A stretch of DNA of 44,312 bases from positions 1-44,312 of the forward strand of contig VSNQ01000020.1 of the NCBI GenBank assembly GCA_009774395.1, read 5' to 3'. The DNA comes from Lachnospiraceae bacterium (GTDB lineage: Bacteria > Bacillota > Clostridia > Lachnospirales > Lachnospiraceae). Under the pieces are notes generated by a model. It saw only the letters and a list, made by a program, of their open reading frames with translations. It was not told the DNA's origin and did not search any database. Positions 15,860-23,584 of the stretch are shown here, piece by piece. Numbering within the stretch: position 1 is the first letter of the stretch; every line of letters starts with the position of its first letter. Made by a program: the position numbers and the translations under genes.

Positions 15860-16759
15860 TTGAGTTTTATATTAGAAGACAATAGTTATAAAGCTGTAAG
15901 CAAGAGATATTCTTATCAGTACGAGGAGTATGAAGAGCAGGGCAAGAGTGCTGAAACCATGATTCCGGATATTTTAAATGACGAAGATTTTCCCAAATTA
16001 AAAGAATTAATTATCGGAAACTGGGGAGATGCAGGTGCTGGTGATGACTGTCAGCCAGTGATTGATGATATTATAGAAAATAAAGAACGTTTTTCCAATA
16101 TCGAAAGTTTGTTTATTGGTGATATGGAATATGATGAATGTGAAGTATCATGGATTGAGCAGGGCGATTACAGTAAGCTTTGGGAAGCGATGCCGCAGCT
16201 AAAGCAATTGGGCATTAAAGGAAGTATAGACTTAGAATTAGGCGATATCTGCCATGAAAATTTGGAGGAGCTGTGTATTGTCTGCGGCGGCATTGGCAGT
16301 GATGTGATTGAAGCAATTCAGAAGGCAAAACTTCCGCATTTAAAACGGCTTCAGATTTATATTGGTGTAGAGGAGTATGGATTTGACGGGGATGAAAACA
16401 CCATTAAGGCATTTTTGGAGCAGGCAGATTTTCCGGAATTAACCTATCTTGGTATTGTAAACAGTGAGATGCAGGATGAAATAACGGAAATGGTATTAAA
16501 CAGCAAATTTATAGGACAGATTAGCACATTGGATTTGTCAATGGGAACATTAACGAACAAAGGCGGCGCTCTGCTTTTAGAAAAAATTCCTCAATATCCC
16601 AATATTCAAATACTGGACGTGCACTACAATTATCTATCAGATGAGATGGTGGAAAAATTGGAAGCGCTTCCAATTGAAGTGGATGCATCGGAAAATGGAA
16701 CGGCAGATATTGATGAAGACGACGGCTATGCATACAGAAGCCCTATGCTGACAGAATGA
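15860..16759 (+). CDS. STM4015-family leucine-rich-repeat protein
   Basis: A 299-residue protein. The TTG at 15860 lies 7 bases after AAAAAGGAGGG and is chosen over the in-frame TTG at 15785. Repeats of the LxxLxLxx(N/C)xL kind occur throughout: FPKLKELIIGNWGD, NIESLFIGDMEYDECEVSWI, LPHLKRLQIYIG, FPELTYLGIVNSEM and YPNIQILDVHYNYLSD. The combination NWGD, SLFIGDM and E(V/I)SWI(E/Q)QGD is what I know from the STM4015 family of the Salmonella STM4011-STM4015 cluster. The role is unknown; LRR proteins bind protein or peptide partners. The stop overlaps the ATG of the ATP-grasp gene by four bases. Confidence 0.8.
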   Translation: MSFILEDNSYKAVSKRYSYQYEEYEEQGKSAETMIPDILNDEDFPKLKELIIGNWGDAGAGDDCQPVIDDIIENKERFSNIESLFIGDMEYDECEVSWIEQGDYSKLWEAMPQLKQLGIKGSIDLELGDICHENLEELCIVCGGIGSDVIEAIQKAKLPHLKRLQIYIGVEEYGFDGDENTIKAFLEQADFPELTYLGIVNSEMQDEITEMVLNSKFIGQISTLDLSMGTLTNKGGALLLEKIPQYPNIQILDVHYNYLSDEMVEKLEALPIEVDASENGTADIDEDDGYAYRSPMLTE

Positions 16760-17817
16760 AACAGGCAGTTATTTTGGGCAGTCCTGACACAAAACGGACA
16801 ATATATTTTAAACAGGCAGCAGAACAGGAAGGGCTGCCTGTTGTGTTTGTAGACTGGAAAAATTGGAGAGCATGGCAGCAGAATAATAGTGCAGAACAAA
16901 TGTTTATTAAAATCGATCCGCCATATTGGACAAGCTGTTCTTTAGAAGCACTCAATCAGTTAGCGGACGATTATATAGAACAGCTTGCCGCGCTGGAGTT
17001 ATGGGCTAATGAGCAAATGCAAGAGGGCATTGGAAAAAGAACAATTGCATTTTTGAATACACCATCAGCAATTATAACGCTCTTAGATAAGCAGATTTGC
17101 AAGCAAAAGCTTGTGCAGGCGAAAATTCCCGTTACGGAAACGGTTGGCGGGGAAGCATTGCTGTGCGGAGAACAGCAAAATGCGGACTGGCTGTTAGATA
17201 TTATGCGCCGACAGCACATTGCACAGGTTTTTATCAAACCGTTAAAGGGTTCTGGCGCTGCGGGAGTATCTGCATTTCGGTGGCAGCAGGCAAAGGGGCA
17301 AATGGCACTTTATACTTGTGCGCTATTACAAAATGGAACGGAATTTATAAATACAAAACGTCTGCGGCACTTCTCCGATCCCAGTGAGGTAATTCCTTTA
17401 TTAAACCAAATTTTAGGGCTTGGCTGCATCGTAGAACGTTGGTATGCAAAGGCACAATATCAGGGATTTTCTTATGATATCCGTGCAGTGGTGCAAGAGG
17501 GAACCGTCGATTTTATGCTTGGCAGACTTTCCAAAGGCCCGATTACGAATCTGCACTTAAATAATCACGCACTGGATATTGCAGAATTGGCATTGCCAGA
17601 ACGTGTTATAGAGGAACTAAGAACTTTGTGTCAGAAAAGTGCGGCGTGCTTTCCGCATCTTCGCAGTGTCGGAATTGACATTTTGCTGGAAAAGGACAGT
17701 TTCAAACCGCGTATTATAGAGATGAATGCGCAAGGTGATTTGATTTACAACGATATTTATCATGAAAACTATATTTACCGACATCAGGCACGGATTATAA
17801 AGGATTGGTTATACTAA
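16756..17817 (+). CDS. STM4014-family ATP-grasp protein
   Basis: A 353-residue protein with the three parts of an ATP-grasp enzyme. The N-terminal part starts KQAVILGSPDTKRT. Next comes the ATP-binding loop VFIKPLKGSGAAGVSAFRW at about 159-177. The metal-binding end is PRIIEMNAQGDLIYND at about 325-340. ATP-grasp enzymes ligate a carboxylate to an amine or thiol through an acyl phosphate, so a peptide or amide bond-forming or modifying role is likely; the substrate is unknown. It is translationally coupled to the STM4015 gene. The stop codon TAA (17815-17817) is supplied by the end of an R1 repeat, so the original C-terminus may have been a little different. Confidence 0.8.
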   Translation: MKQAVILGSPDTKRTIYFKQAAEQEGLPVVFVDWKNWRAWQQNNSAEQMFIKIDPPYWTSCSLEALNQLADDYIEQLAALELWANEQMQEGIGKRTIAFLNTPSAIITLLDKQICKQKLVQAKIPVTETVGGEALLCGEQQNADWLLDIMRRQHIAQVFIKPLKGSGAAGVSAFRWQQAKGQMALYTCALLQNGTEFINTKRLRHFSDPSEVIPLLNQILGLGCIVERWYAKAQYQGFSYDIRAVVQEGTVDFMLGRLSKGPITNLHLNNHALDIAELALPERVIEELRTLCQKSAACFPHLRSVGIDILLEKDSFKPRIIEMNAQGDLIYNDIYHENYIYRHQARIIKDWLY

Positions 17818-17977
17818 GGAACTGTCCAAAAATAACTTTTAATATTGCTTGTCTTTTTCTCTGATAGCACTACTCAAAAATCAGTTACATAGCCCGCTAT
17901 GCGCCTGATTTTTGAGCAGCACTCTCGAAGAAAAATCCTGCACACTATTTAAAAGTTATTTCTTGACAGTTCCTAAG
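17814..17977 (+). repeat. R1 repeat variant with long terminal inverted repeats
   Basis: CTAAGGAACTGTCC..AAAATAACTTTTAA is mirrored at the right by TTAAAAGTTATTTC..GACAGTTCCTAAG, giving terminal repeats close to 30 bp. Inside, CTCAAAAATCAG (17873-17884) pairs with CTGATTTTTGAG (17905-17916), and CATAGC with GCTATG at the tip. The whole element can fold as one hairpin. It contains no ORF. Confidence 0.8.
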
Positions 17978-18171
17978 GAACTGTTAATAAATTACCCATG
18001 ACAATTACTTGTCTAAATGTCCATCTGCAGCATCAGAAAATCTTGACATAAGGCATTGCTCTTTATGCCTTTGCCTCCTATGCCTGCGATTTTCTTCTAA
18101 TTACAAAGTAATTTGCAGTTGAACATTTATACGGCGTACTTGTCACAAGTAATTTCTGAGCAGTTCCTAAG
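17974..18171 (+). repeat. R1 repeat abutting the previous copy
   Basis: It starts TAAGGAACTGTTAATAAATT and ends GAGCAGTTCCTAAG, with the family motifs CTAAATGTCCATCTGCAGCA and CCTATGCCTGCGATTTTC inside. It shares the TA/CCTAAGG junction with the copy at 17814-17977. It is followed by GCGTCGAAAAGACTGACACT, as after the copy at 13125-13288. The start of the STM4013 gene lies 50 bases on. Confidence 0.75.
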
Positions 18172-18220
18172 CGTCGAAAAGACTGACACTAAGTATAAAA
18201 AAGAAAGGGCAGGCTTAAAA

Positions 18221-19105
18221 ATGAATGAAGAAAATGAAGTAAGATCGACAGAGCAGGAAGTACCAGTGCGCCTGTTTGCGCGTTCGCGAAAGTATGAGAA
18301 GCCTTCTGTCGATATGAGTCAAGTAGTGGGAAACTGTGATATATTATTTATCTGTTTGGATACGCTGCGTTACGATGTAGCGGTTCAGGAAGAAGCTTCT
18401 GGTGGTACGCCTGTACTCAATCAGTACGGCACATGGCAGAAATGTCAAGCACCGGGGAATTTTACATATCCCTCGCACCATGCAATGTTTGCCGGATTTC
18501 TTCCCTCGCGATTTGATGCGAAGAATGTAACAGACAGAGAACTATTGTTTTTTCCAAAGGCAATTGGACTAGGGAAAAAAGTGCCCGAGGGTGCATATGG
18601 TTTTTCCGGCAGCACGATTATGGAAGGGCTGGAAAAAGACGGTTATGATACTTGGTGTGTGGGCGGCGTGGCATTTTTTGACAAGCGTTCCGATTTAGGA
18701 AAAGTCTTTCCAAGCTATTTTCAGAAAAGCTATTGGAATCCGTCATTTGGCTGCCCTGTAAAGGAAAGCACACAGAACCAAGTGGATTTTATTTTGCATA
18801 AGTTGTCCAATGCGGACGCCGAAAAGCATATTTTCCTTTACCTCAATGTGGATGCAATTCATTATCCCAATTATTTTTATTTGGAAGGCGCTGCGGGTGA
18901 CAGCGTATTAAGCCATGCGGCGGCGCTTCGCTATGTGGATGGCGAATTGGGACGGTTGTTTGCGGAGTGGAAACGGCTGCGGGGCGAGACCTTTGTAATT
19001 TGCTGCTCCGATCACGGAACGTGCTACGGCGAAGATGGCTGTCAGTTCCACGGAATTAACCATCCTATTGTAAATACAGTACCGTATAAGCACTTTTTTA
19101 TATAG
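18221..19105 (+). CDS. STM4013/SEN3800-family phosphatase/sulfatase-like hydrolase
   Basis: A 294-residue protein of the alkaline-phosphatase/sulfatase fold. The metal Asp is Asp47 in ILFICLDTLRYD. The nucleophile region FTYPSHHAMFAG (Thr82-His86) lacks the Cys of formylglycine sulfatases, so Thr or Ser would act. The second metal site is CCSDHGTCYGEDG followed by FHGINHP near residues 263-283. ATG 18221 follows GAAAGGG; upstream in-frame codons lie in the R1 repeat and are rejected. Its operon partners STM4015 and STM4014 are 400 bases upstream, separated by two R1 repeats. The STM4012 and STM4011 radical SAM genes are absent here. Confidence 0.82.
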   Translation: MNEENEVRSTEQEVPVRLFARSRKYEKPSVDMSQVVGNCDILFICLDTLRYDVAVQEEASGGTPVLNQYGTWQKCQAPGNFTYPSHHAMFAGFLPSRFDAKNVTDRELLFFPKAIGLGKKVPEGAYGFSGSTIMEGLEKDGYDTWCVGGVAFFDKRSDLGKVFPSYFQKSYWNPSFGCPVKESTQNQVDFILHKLSNADAEKHIFLYLNVDAIHYPNYFYLEGAAGDSVLSHAAALRYVDGELGRLFAEWKRLRGETFVICCSDHGTCYGEDGCQFHGINHPIVNTVPYKHFFI

Positions 19106-19241
19106 AATAACAGGATTTTATAAACAGAGAAATTGGGCTTCCTGCTTTAAAGATTTTGTGAGCTGTTATTTCCACAGGCGCTGCTGGAAAATCCTTTGAG
19201 CGCTATTGCTAAAATACAATGGATTTCATTAAAAAATGTGT

Positions 19242-19279
19242 TATACTGAACACAGGAATCTAGTATAATCCGCTATAAT
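19242..19279 (+). promoter_or_regulatory. cluster of -10 elements before the 19441 gene
   Basis: An extended -10, TGTTATACT (19239-19247), and two TATAAT boxes at 19264-19269 and 19274-19279 lie in the 335-base gap 19106-19440. None has a good -35. The gap also has CGCAGCAGATGGAAATTTAG at 19365-19384, which may be a worn R1 fragment. Confidence 0.3.
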
Positions 19280-19440
19280 TATCTATATGTTTGGCGCAGA
19301 ATAAATTTTCAGTCTGCAAGGCGGAGGAATGAGGCGCAGTGGTGGCTGCGTCGATTGACGACAACGCAGCAGATGGAAATTTAGGAAAGCCAAACGTAAA
19401 CTTAATGAAAGTGGATGATATTAGGAAGGGAAGGGTTAAA

Positions 19441-20031
19441 ATGTCTTGGATATATCGTTACATTGCCTCTCTGAAAACGCCATGCGGAGAAATCTTAGTA
19501 ATGGATCAGGACGGTCAGAAATGTCGATTTTCCCTAAAAAAGAATCCATATCATCTTGATTGTCACCTATTCTCTGGAACGCAAAAAGAAGTGGTGATCA
19601 ACACGGATACGAACTATTTATTATGTATTGATACGAACGATTTGAAGTTAGGGCATACATACGAGGTATATTTGGCAGGCAGCAAGTTACATTTCGGTGA
19701 CAGTGATGAACATACAGAAGCCGTTTCAGGTACATTTAACGGATATAGTATTGCAATTGGTGCATATGACCCGAATGATGATGAAAAAGTGTTCCAAGCG
19801 GAAAAGTATTCGTTGAAGAAAGGATTTGTTGGTATAATTGTCCCACCGCCCCAATATGATGAAAGCCGTTTCAGAGGATATAATGTAGAAATGTTGAGGG
19901 ACTATTCTGGTTTTCGTTTCCGTTTGTTGGATTACGCTATACAAGAAATAAAATTTCCTGTTGCATGGATTAAAAATGACTATGAGGGGCAATCTGAATA
20001 TGAAGCGGCAGTAGAATTATGGACAACATAA
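19441..20031 (+). CDS. protein of unknown function (196 aa)
   Basis: ATG 19441 follows GAAGGGAAGGG and starts MSWIYRYIASLKTPCGEIL. In-frame ATGs at 19405 and 19339 (GTG) are possible but have weaker ribosome sites. The product is soluble and beta-rich, with YTEVYLAG-like strands (HTYEVYLAGSKLHFG) and a mixed C-terminal half that ends near EAAVELWTT. No family recognised. It stands alone between the STM4013 gene and the glycan-binding lipoprotein. Confidence 0.6.
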   Translation: MSWIYRYIASLKTPCGEILVMDQDGQKCRFSLKKNPYHLDCHLFSGTQKEVVINTDTNYLLCIDTNDLKLGHTYEVYLAGSKLHFGDSDEHTEAVSGTFNGYSIAIGAYDPNDDEKVFQAEKYSLKKGFVGIIVPPPQYDESRFRGYNVEMLRDYSGFRFRLLDYAIQEIKFPVAWIKNDYEGQSEYEAAVELWTT

Positions 20032-20074
20032 TTTATATATTTTGACAAGCAGCTTGAAGAATGCTCTTGGCGCA

Positions 20075-20104
20075 ACTGTACGGCACATCTTTCTGCCGTG
20101 CAGT
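20075..20104 (+). terminator. hairpin after the 19441 gene
   Basis: ACTGTACGGCA pairs with TGCCGTGCAGT around an 8-nt loop, one mismatch, followed by ATATTTTAAT. Likely a terminator of modest strength. Confidence 0.5.
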
Positions 20105-20160
20105 ATATTTTAATAAAAACAAATAGTTTTGATGATAAAACGGATAGAAGGTAAAGAAAA

Positions 20161-21798
20161 ATGAGAACTTTAAAATGGGGAATAACTGTTTTGGCGATAA
20201 CAGTGATACTGCCAGGATGCGGTGATAGTCCACATATTGAAACAACTTCCGCTTCCACATTGATGTCAGATGGAAGGAATTTTAATATATCCATGTTAGA
20301 AAAATTCCCGCCGGACTTGAATCAATTTATATTGGAGGAATTTCCAACAGACATTGATAAATCTATATTGAAGGAATCCCCCACGGATTTTGCCAGCTCC
20401 TTAAAAAATGATACTTCGATGAAATTTGATTTATCCATGTTACAAGAAATGTCATCAAATATTGATATAGCTGTTTCAAACGAAATCCAGAAGAACCTTG
20501 ATATATCTAACAGCAAAACAGCGGTGGATTCAAGCATAGATGCAGAAGCGGTATATAACTACGAAGTCAAAACCAATCCAGATGGCACTCAATATGCCGT
20601 GATAAAAGGGTTTCGGGATAATTATGTGGATTATTTTGCCAAGGAATATTTTATTGAATTTCCAAAACAGCTGGGCGGCGCTAAGGTGACGGCATTTGCA
20701 CCCTATGCTTTTCAGAATATCCCATTGGGTAAATATGGCCATATTCAGATTGCACCAGATATTGATTTTATTGGGGCGCATTGTTTTGAAAACTGCGGGC
20801 TAACGGACATTGTTTTTGAAAAACGGGATTTGACAGAAGCAGAATCTGAAACTTTGCTTACCGTTCAGGAACGTGCATTTGCGGGCAATCCCGAATTGTG
20901 GGGCGTTTATTTTAGTGACAGAAATGTTTTTTTAGAAAATAAAGTCTTTGCCAACTGTGCAGAAACAGGATACCTTTGTTATATGTCCTATCAGGATAGA
21001 ACGGCGGATATGGCGGATTATTTGAAAGCGTATCATATGGAAAATCAGTGGAATATAGTAGCAATTCCTGCATATTACAGCAGTGAGCCAATTGTGGAAT
21101 ATCCCGATACACCGCTTATATTAAAGCCGGAAGTGGGCAATTTTTTCAATGGGGATAATGTTGCCTACGGCTCAATTGACTATTATGATAATGCGCCGGA
21201 TTATGGTTTTCCAGAGTGGCATATACCCTGTGGTGAGTTTTGCGCAATGATGATAGATAATTATGAAATTAACGCATCTTCGACGCTTTTCTCCAATGAT
21301 GAAAGATACGCAGCAAAAAATTTAGATTATTGGCCAGGAAGAAGCATTACATGGGCGGAGGGGGTAGACGGAAATGGTATCGGTGAAAGCATCTATATTA
21401 CATCAGGCTACGGCTATAACTATGATCATGCATTATATCCAAAAGGAACGATTCGCTTCCTGTCAGGAGATATCGAACCTGATATCTATGATGGTTATAT
21501 GCGTTACACACAAATCTGCATTGTTAACGGATACGCTAAGAATCAAAAAACATGGGAAGAAAATGGACGTGTGAAACGGCTTTTCATGTATGTTGAAGGA
21601 CGCCCTTTTGCCTATTTGGAGCTGGAAGATACGATATATCCCCAATATTTTAACCTTCCGTTTGATGCTATTAAGGCAGCAGATGCTGTAGATATTGATT
21701 TTACATTTGTAATAGAGGATGTTTATGAAGGAACAACCTATGAGGATACTTGCCTGACAGGGCTTATAATTGATTTTATGGGACGGCGCACGCATTGA
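20161..21798 (+). CDS. surface lipoprotein with BspA-like and NADase-type glycan-binding domains
   Basis: A 545-residue lipoprotein: signal peptide with lipobox ILPGC (Cys20). Residues 38-125 form a degenerate array of 14-17-residue units built on S(M/I)LxxxPxDxxx, for example LEKFPPDLNQ, LEEFPTDIDK and LKESPTDFAS. Next is a BspA/LRR_5-like part with AFAPYAFQNIPLG, IGAHCFENCGL and QERAFAGNPEL. The C-terminal third has ASSTLFSN, SITWAEGVDGNGIGESIYI and CIVNGYAKNQKTWEENGRVK, the pattern of the NADase-type glycan-binding domain (a discoidin-like fold). It should bind a glycan at the cell surface. ATG 20161 follows GGTAAAG, a weak site. Domain names are from pattern memory. Confidence 0.75.
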   Translation: MRTLKWGITVLAITVILPGCGDSPHIETTSASTLMSDGRNFNISMLEKFPPDLNQFILEEFPTDIDKSILKESPTDFASSLKNDTSMKFDLSMLQEMSSNIDIAVSNEIQKNLDISNSKTAVDSSIDAEAVYNYEVKTNPDGTQYAVIKGFRDNYVDYFAKEYFIEFPKQLGGAKVTAFAPYAFQNIPLGKYGHIQIAPDIDFIGAHCFENCGLTDIVFEKRDLTEAESETLLTVQERAFAGNPELWGVYFSDRNVFLENKVFANCAETGYLCYMSYQDRTADMADYLKAYHMENQWNIVAIPAYYSSEPIVEYPDTPLILKPEVGNFFNGDNVAYGSIDYYDNAPDYGFPEWHIPCGEFCAMMIDNYEINASSTLFSNDERYAAKNLDYWPGRSITWAEGVDGNGIGESIYITSGYGYNYDHALYPKGTIRFLSGDIEPDIYDGYMRYTQICIVNGYAKNQKTWEENGRVKRLFMYVEGRPFAYLELEDTIYPQYFNLPFDAIKAADAVDIDFTFVIEDVYEGTTYEDTCLTGLIIDFMGRRTH

Positions 21799-21998
21799 GT
21801 AATTATGCTGGTAACAGACAACTCTCGTCAATATTTATCATGAACAATTCGCATATGCAAGGACAGGAATGTTTTAAGGGAATATTTGCTTGATAGACAA
21901 AAAAAGGCAAAGTCTGCTCTGTAGATCTTGACGATATATAGTGAGTTTGTTTGATGATGAACAGATAATAAAGTCATATATTTAGAAGCGAAAGACTT

Positions 21999-22124
21999 GA
22001 CGCGGACAGGGAAACAGCAGAAAGAATGATAAAAATGGGAAAGTTATTACTTGATGAAATTGCGCTATGTGTTTCCGCATTATCATTAGACGAATTAAAG
22101 GAACTTAAAGCTAAGGATATATAG
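21999..22124 (+). pseudogene. C-terminal fragment of an Rpn-type nuclease/transposase
   Basis: One frame reads DADRETAERMIKMGKLLLDE then IALCVSALSLDELKELKAKD to a stop at 22122-22124. This is the style of the C-terminal tail of Rpn (PD-(D/E)XK recombination-promoting nuclease) proteins, which end in a short helical repeat of this kind. The catalytic part is gone. The rest of the gap 21799-22162 holds only a few further broken codons. Confidence 0.4.
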
Positions 22125-22162
22125 TTGGTGTAATCAATTAAAATTAATATAATAAGAACGTT

Positions 22163-22203
22163 AGAGTATATAGAAACTAAAAATCTATATGCTCTATTTT
22201 TTT
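22163..22203 (+). terminator. intrinsic terminator
   Basis: AGAGTATATAGA pairs with TCTATATGCTCT (one mismatch) around a 9-nt loop, followed by seven T. It isolates the GntR promoter from upstream transcription. Confidence 0.7.
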
Positions 22204-22242
22204 GCAATAAACGCTAGAATTTACTACAATTTCGATTTTTTC

Positions 22243-22302
22243 TTGACAACCGCCATAATCTGTAATATACTATACTTGTATAAACAATACAGTATATTAC
22301 AG
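22243..22302 (+). promoter_or_regulatory. promoter and operator of the GntR-ABC operon
   Basis: TTGACA (22243-22248) and TATACT (22266-22271) are 17 bp apart. CTGTAATATACT (22260-22271) and AGTATATTACAG (22291-22302) form a perfect 12-bp inverted repeat with 19 bp between; the left arm covers the -10. An inner imperfect dyad, TATACTTGTAT/AATACAGTATA, fills the gap. Repressor binding here would block initiation, so autoregulation by the adjacent GntR protein is likely. Confidence 0.75.
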
Positions 22303-22317
22303 AAAGACGGTGACAAT

Positions 22318-22692
22318 TTGGAGATTATTGTGAGCAATAAGACAAGCCGCCCCCTTTATGAGCAGATTGTGACACAGGTGAAAACGCAGATTATGAGTGG
22401 CGAACTGAAAGCAGGAGAAGCGCTTCCTTCAATTCGCGCTCTTGCGAAATCATTGCAGATTAGTGTGTTAACTGTGCAGAAGGCATATGATATTTTACAG
22501 GAAGATGGTTTTATGGAAACAACAGCCGGAAAAGGCTGCTATGTTTCCGCGCAAAATCAAGATTTCTACTTAGAGGAGCAGCAGAAGAAGATAGAGGAAT
22601 ACTTAAGTGAAGCGATTGCGATAGCCCGCACAAGCGGAATAACACTGGATAAATTAAGAAATTTATTGACACTGTTGTATGAGGAGGATTGA
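22318..22692 (+). CDS. GntR-family transcriptional regulator, YtrA subfamily
   Basis: A 124-residue protein. The winged helix spans about 1-75 with RPLYEQIVTQVKTQIMSGEL, ALPSIRALAKSLQIS and QKAYDILQEDG. A short helical dimer arm makes up the rest, which is the YtrA layout. A TTG start at 22318 gives MEIIVSNKTSRPLYEQ, matching other family members; the ribosome site (AAAGACGG) is weak. GTG 22330 is the alternative. The gene lies two bases before the ABC ATPase gene and behind a dyad that overlaps its promoter. YtrA-type regulators respond to cell-wall antibiotics or other ligands and repress their ABC operon. Confidence 0.88.
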   Translation: MEIIVSNKTSRPLYEQIVTQVKTQIMSGELKAGEALPSIRALAKSLQISVLTVQKAYDILQEDGFMETTAGKGCYVSAQNQDFYLEEQQKKIEEYLSEAIAIARTSGITLDKLRNLLTLLYEED

Positions 22693-22694
22693 CT

Positions 22695-23570
22695 ATGACA
22701 AATGCTTTAACGATTTCAGGGCTTACAAAAACTTATCCCGATTTTACTTTAGATAATGTATCCTTTGCTGTTCCAAGTGGTTCAATTGTTGGACTAATCG
22801 GAGAGAACGGTGCAGGGAAAAGTACGACAATTAATGCGGCTTTGGGACTTATTCAAAAAGAAGCCGGTCAAGTTTCCATTTTAGGAAAAGAAAAAATAGA
22901 TGATGACACAAAAGAACGAATCGGAGTCGTATTTGATGGGAGCAATTATCCTGAGATTCTTTCACCAAAGAAAATTAATAGAATTATGAAAAATATTTAT
23001 CGTTCATGGAATGAACAAATATATTTTCGCCTGTTAAAGCAGTTTTCGCTTCCTCTTGATAAGCAGGTAAAACAGTTTTCTAAGGGAATGAAAATGAAGC
23101 TGGCAATATCGGCTGCCTTTTCGCATCAATCTAATTTATTGATTCTGGACGAAGCGACCAGCGGTCTTGACCCTGTAATGCGGGATGATATTTTAGATAT
23201 GCTTTTGGAGTTTGTGCAGGAGGAAGAACGCTCGATATTGGTATCCTCGCATATTACCAGCGACCTAGAAAAAATTGCTGATTATATTGTCTTTATTCAT
23301 AAGGGAAAGGTTGTTTTTTCTAAACCAAAGGATGCATTAATGGAGCAATATGGGATGATTAAATGCGGCACGGCACAATTTGAAGCATTGGACAAAGCGG
23401 ATATTACAGCATACCGCAAAATGGATTATGAATGGCAGGTATTAATCACAAATCGGGAAAAAATGGAGAGGAAATATCCCAAAGCAATGATTGTGCCAGC
23501 TACAATTGATGAAATTATGCTGCTCTATATAAAGGGAAAAGCGGATGCAACGCAGTTCAAAAAGCATTAG
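22695..23570 (+). CDS. ABC transporter ATP-binding protein
   Basis: A 291-residue nucleotide-binding subunit: Walker A GENGAGKST at about 38-46, signature FSKGMKMKLAIS, Walker B NLLILDEATSGLDP and the H-loop VSSHITSD. ATG 22695 follows GAGGAGG (22681-22687). The C-terminal extension (TIDEIMLLYIKGK) is typical for the YtrB/CcmA-like group. It pairs with the membrane protein encoded 14 bases downstream. An export or self-protection role is inferred from its YtrA regulator. Confidence 0.92.
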   Translation: MTNALTISGLTKTYPDFTLDNVSFAVPSGSIVGLIGENGAGKSTTINAALGLIQKEAGQVSILGKEKIDDDTKERIGVVFDGSNYPEILSPKKINRIMKNIYRSWNEQIYFRLLKQFSLPLDKQVKQFSKGMKMKLAISAAFSHQSNLLILDEATSGLDPVMRDDILDMLLEFVQEEERSILVSSHITSDLEKIADYIVFIHKGKVVFSKPKDALMEQYGMIKCGTAQFEALDKADITAYRKMDYEWQVLITNREKMERKYPKAMIVPATIDEIMLLYIKGKADATQFKKH

Positions 23571-23584
23571 AATGGAGAAAATAT

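Noticed and set aside
17814..18171. CRISPR-like array because of repeated motifs
   Set aside because: Two long palindromic elements with different interiors, no regular short repeats and spacers, and no cas genes.
18221..19105. Formylglycine-dependent sulfatase
   Set aside because: The nucleophile region reads FTYPSHHAMF without the CxPxR-type sulfatase motif, so a phosphatase/hydrolase of the wider fold is the safer call.
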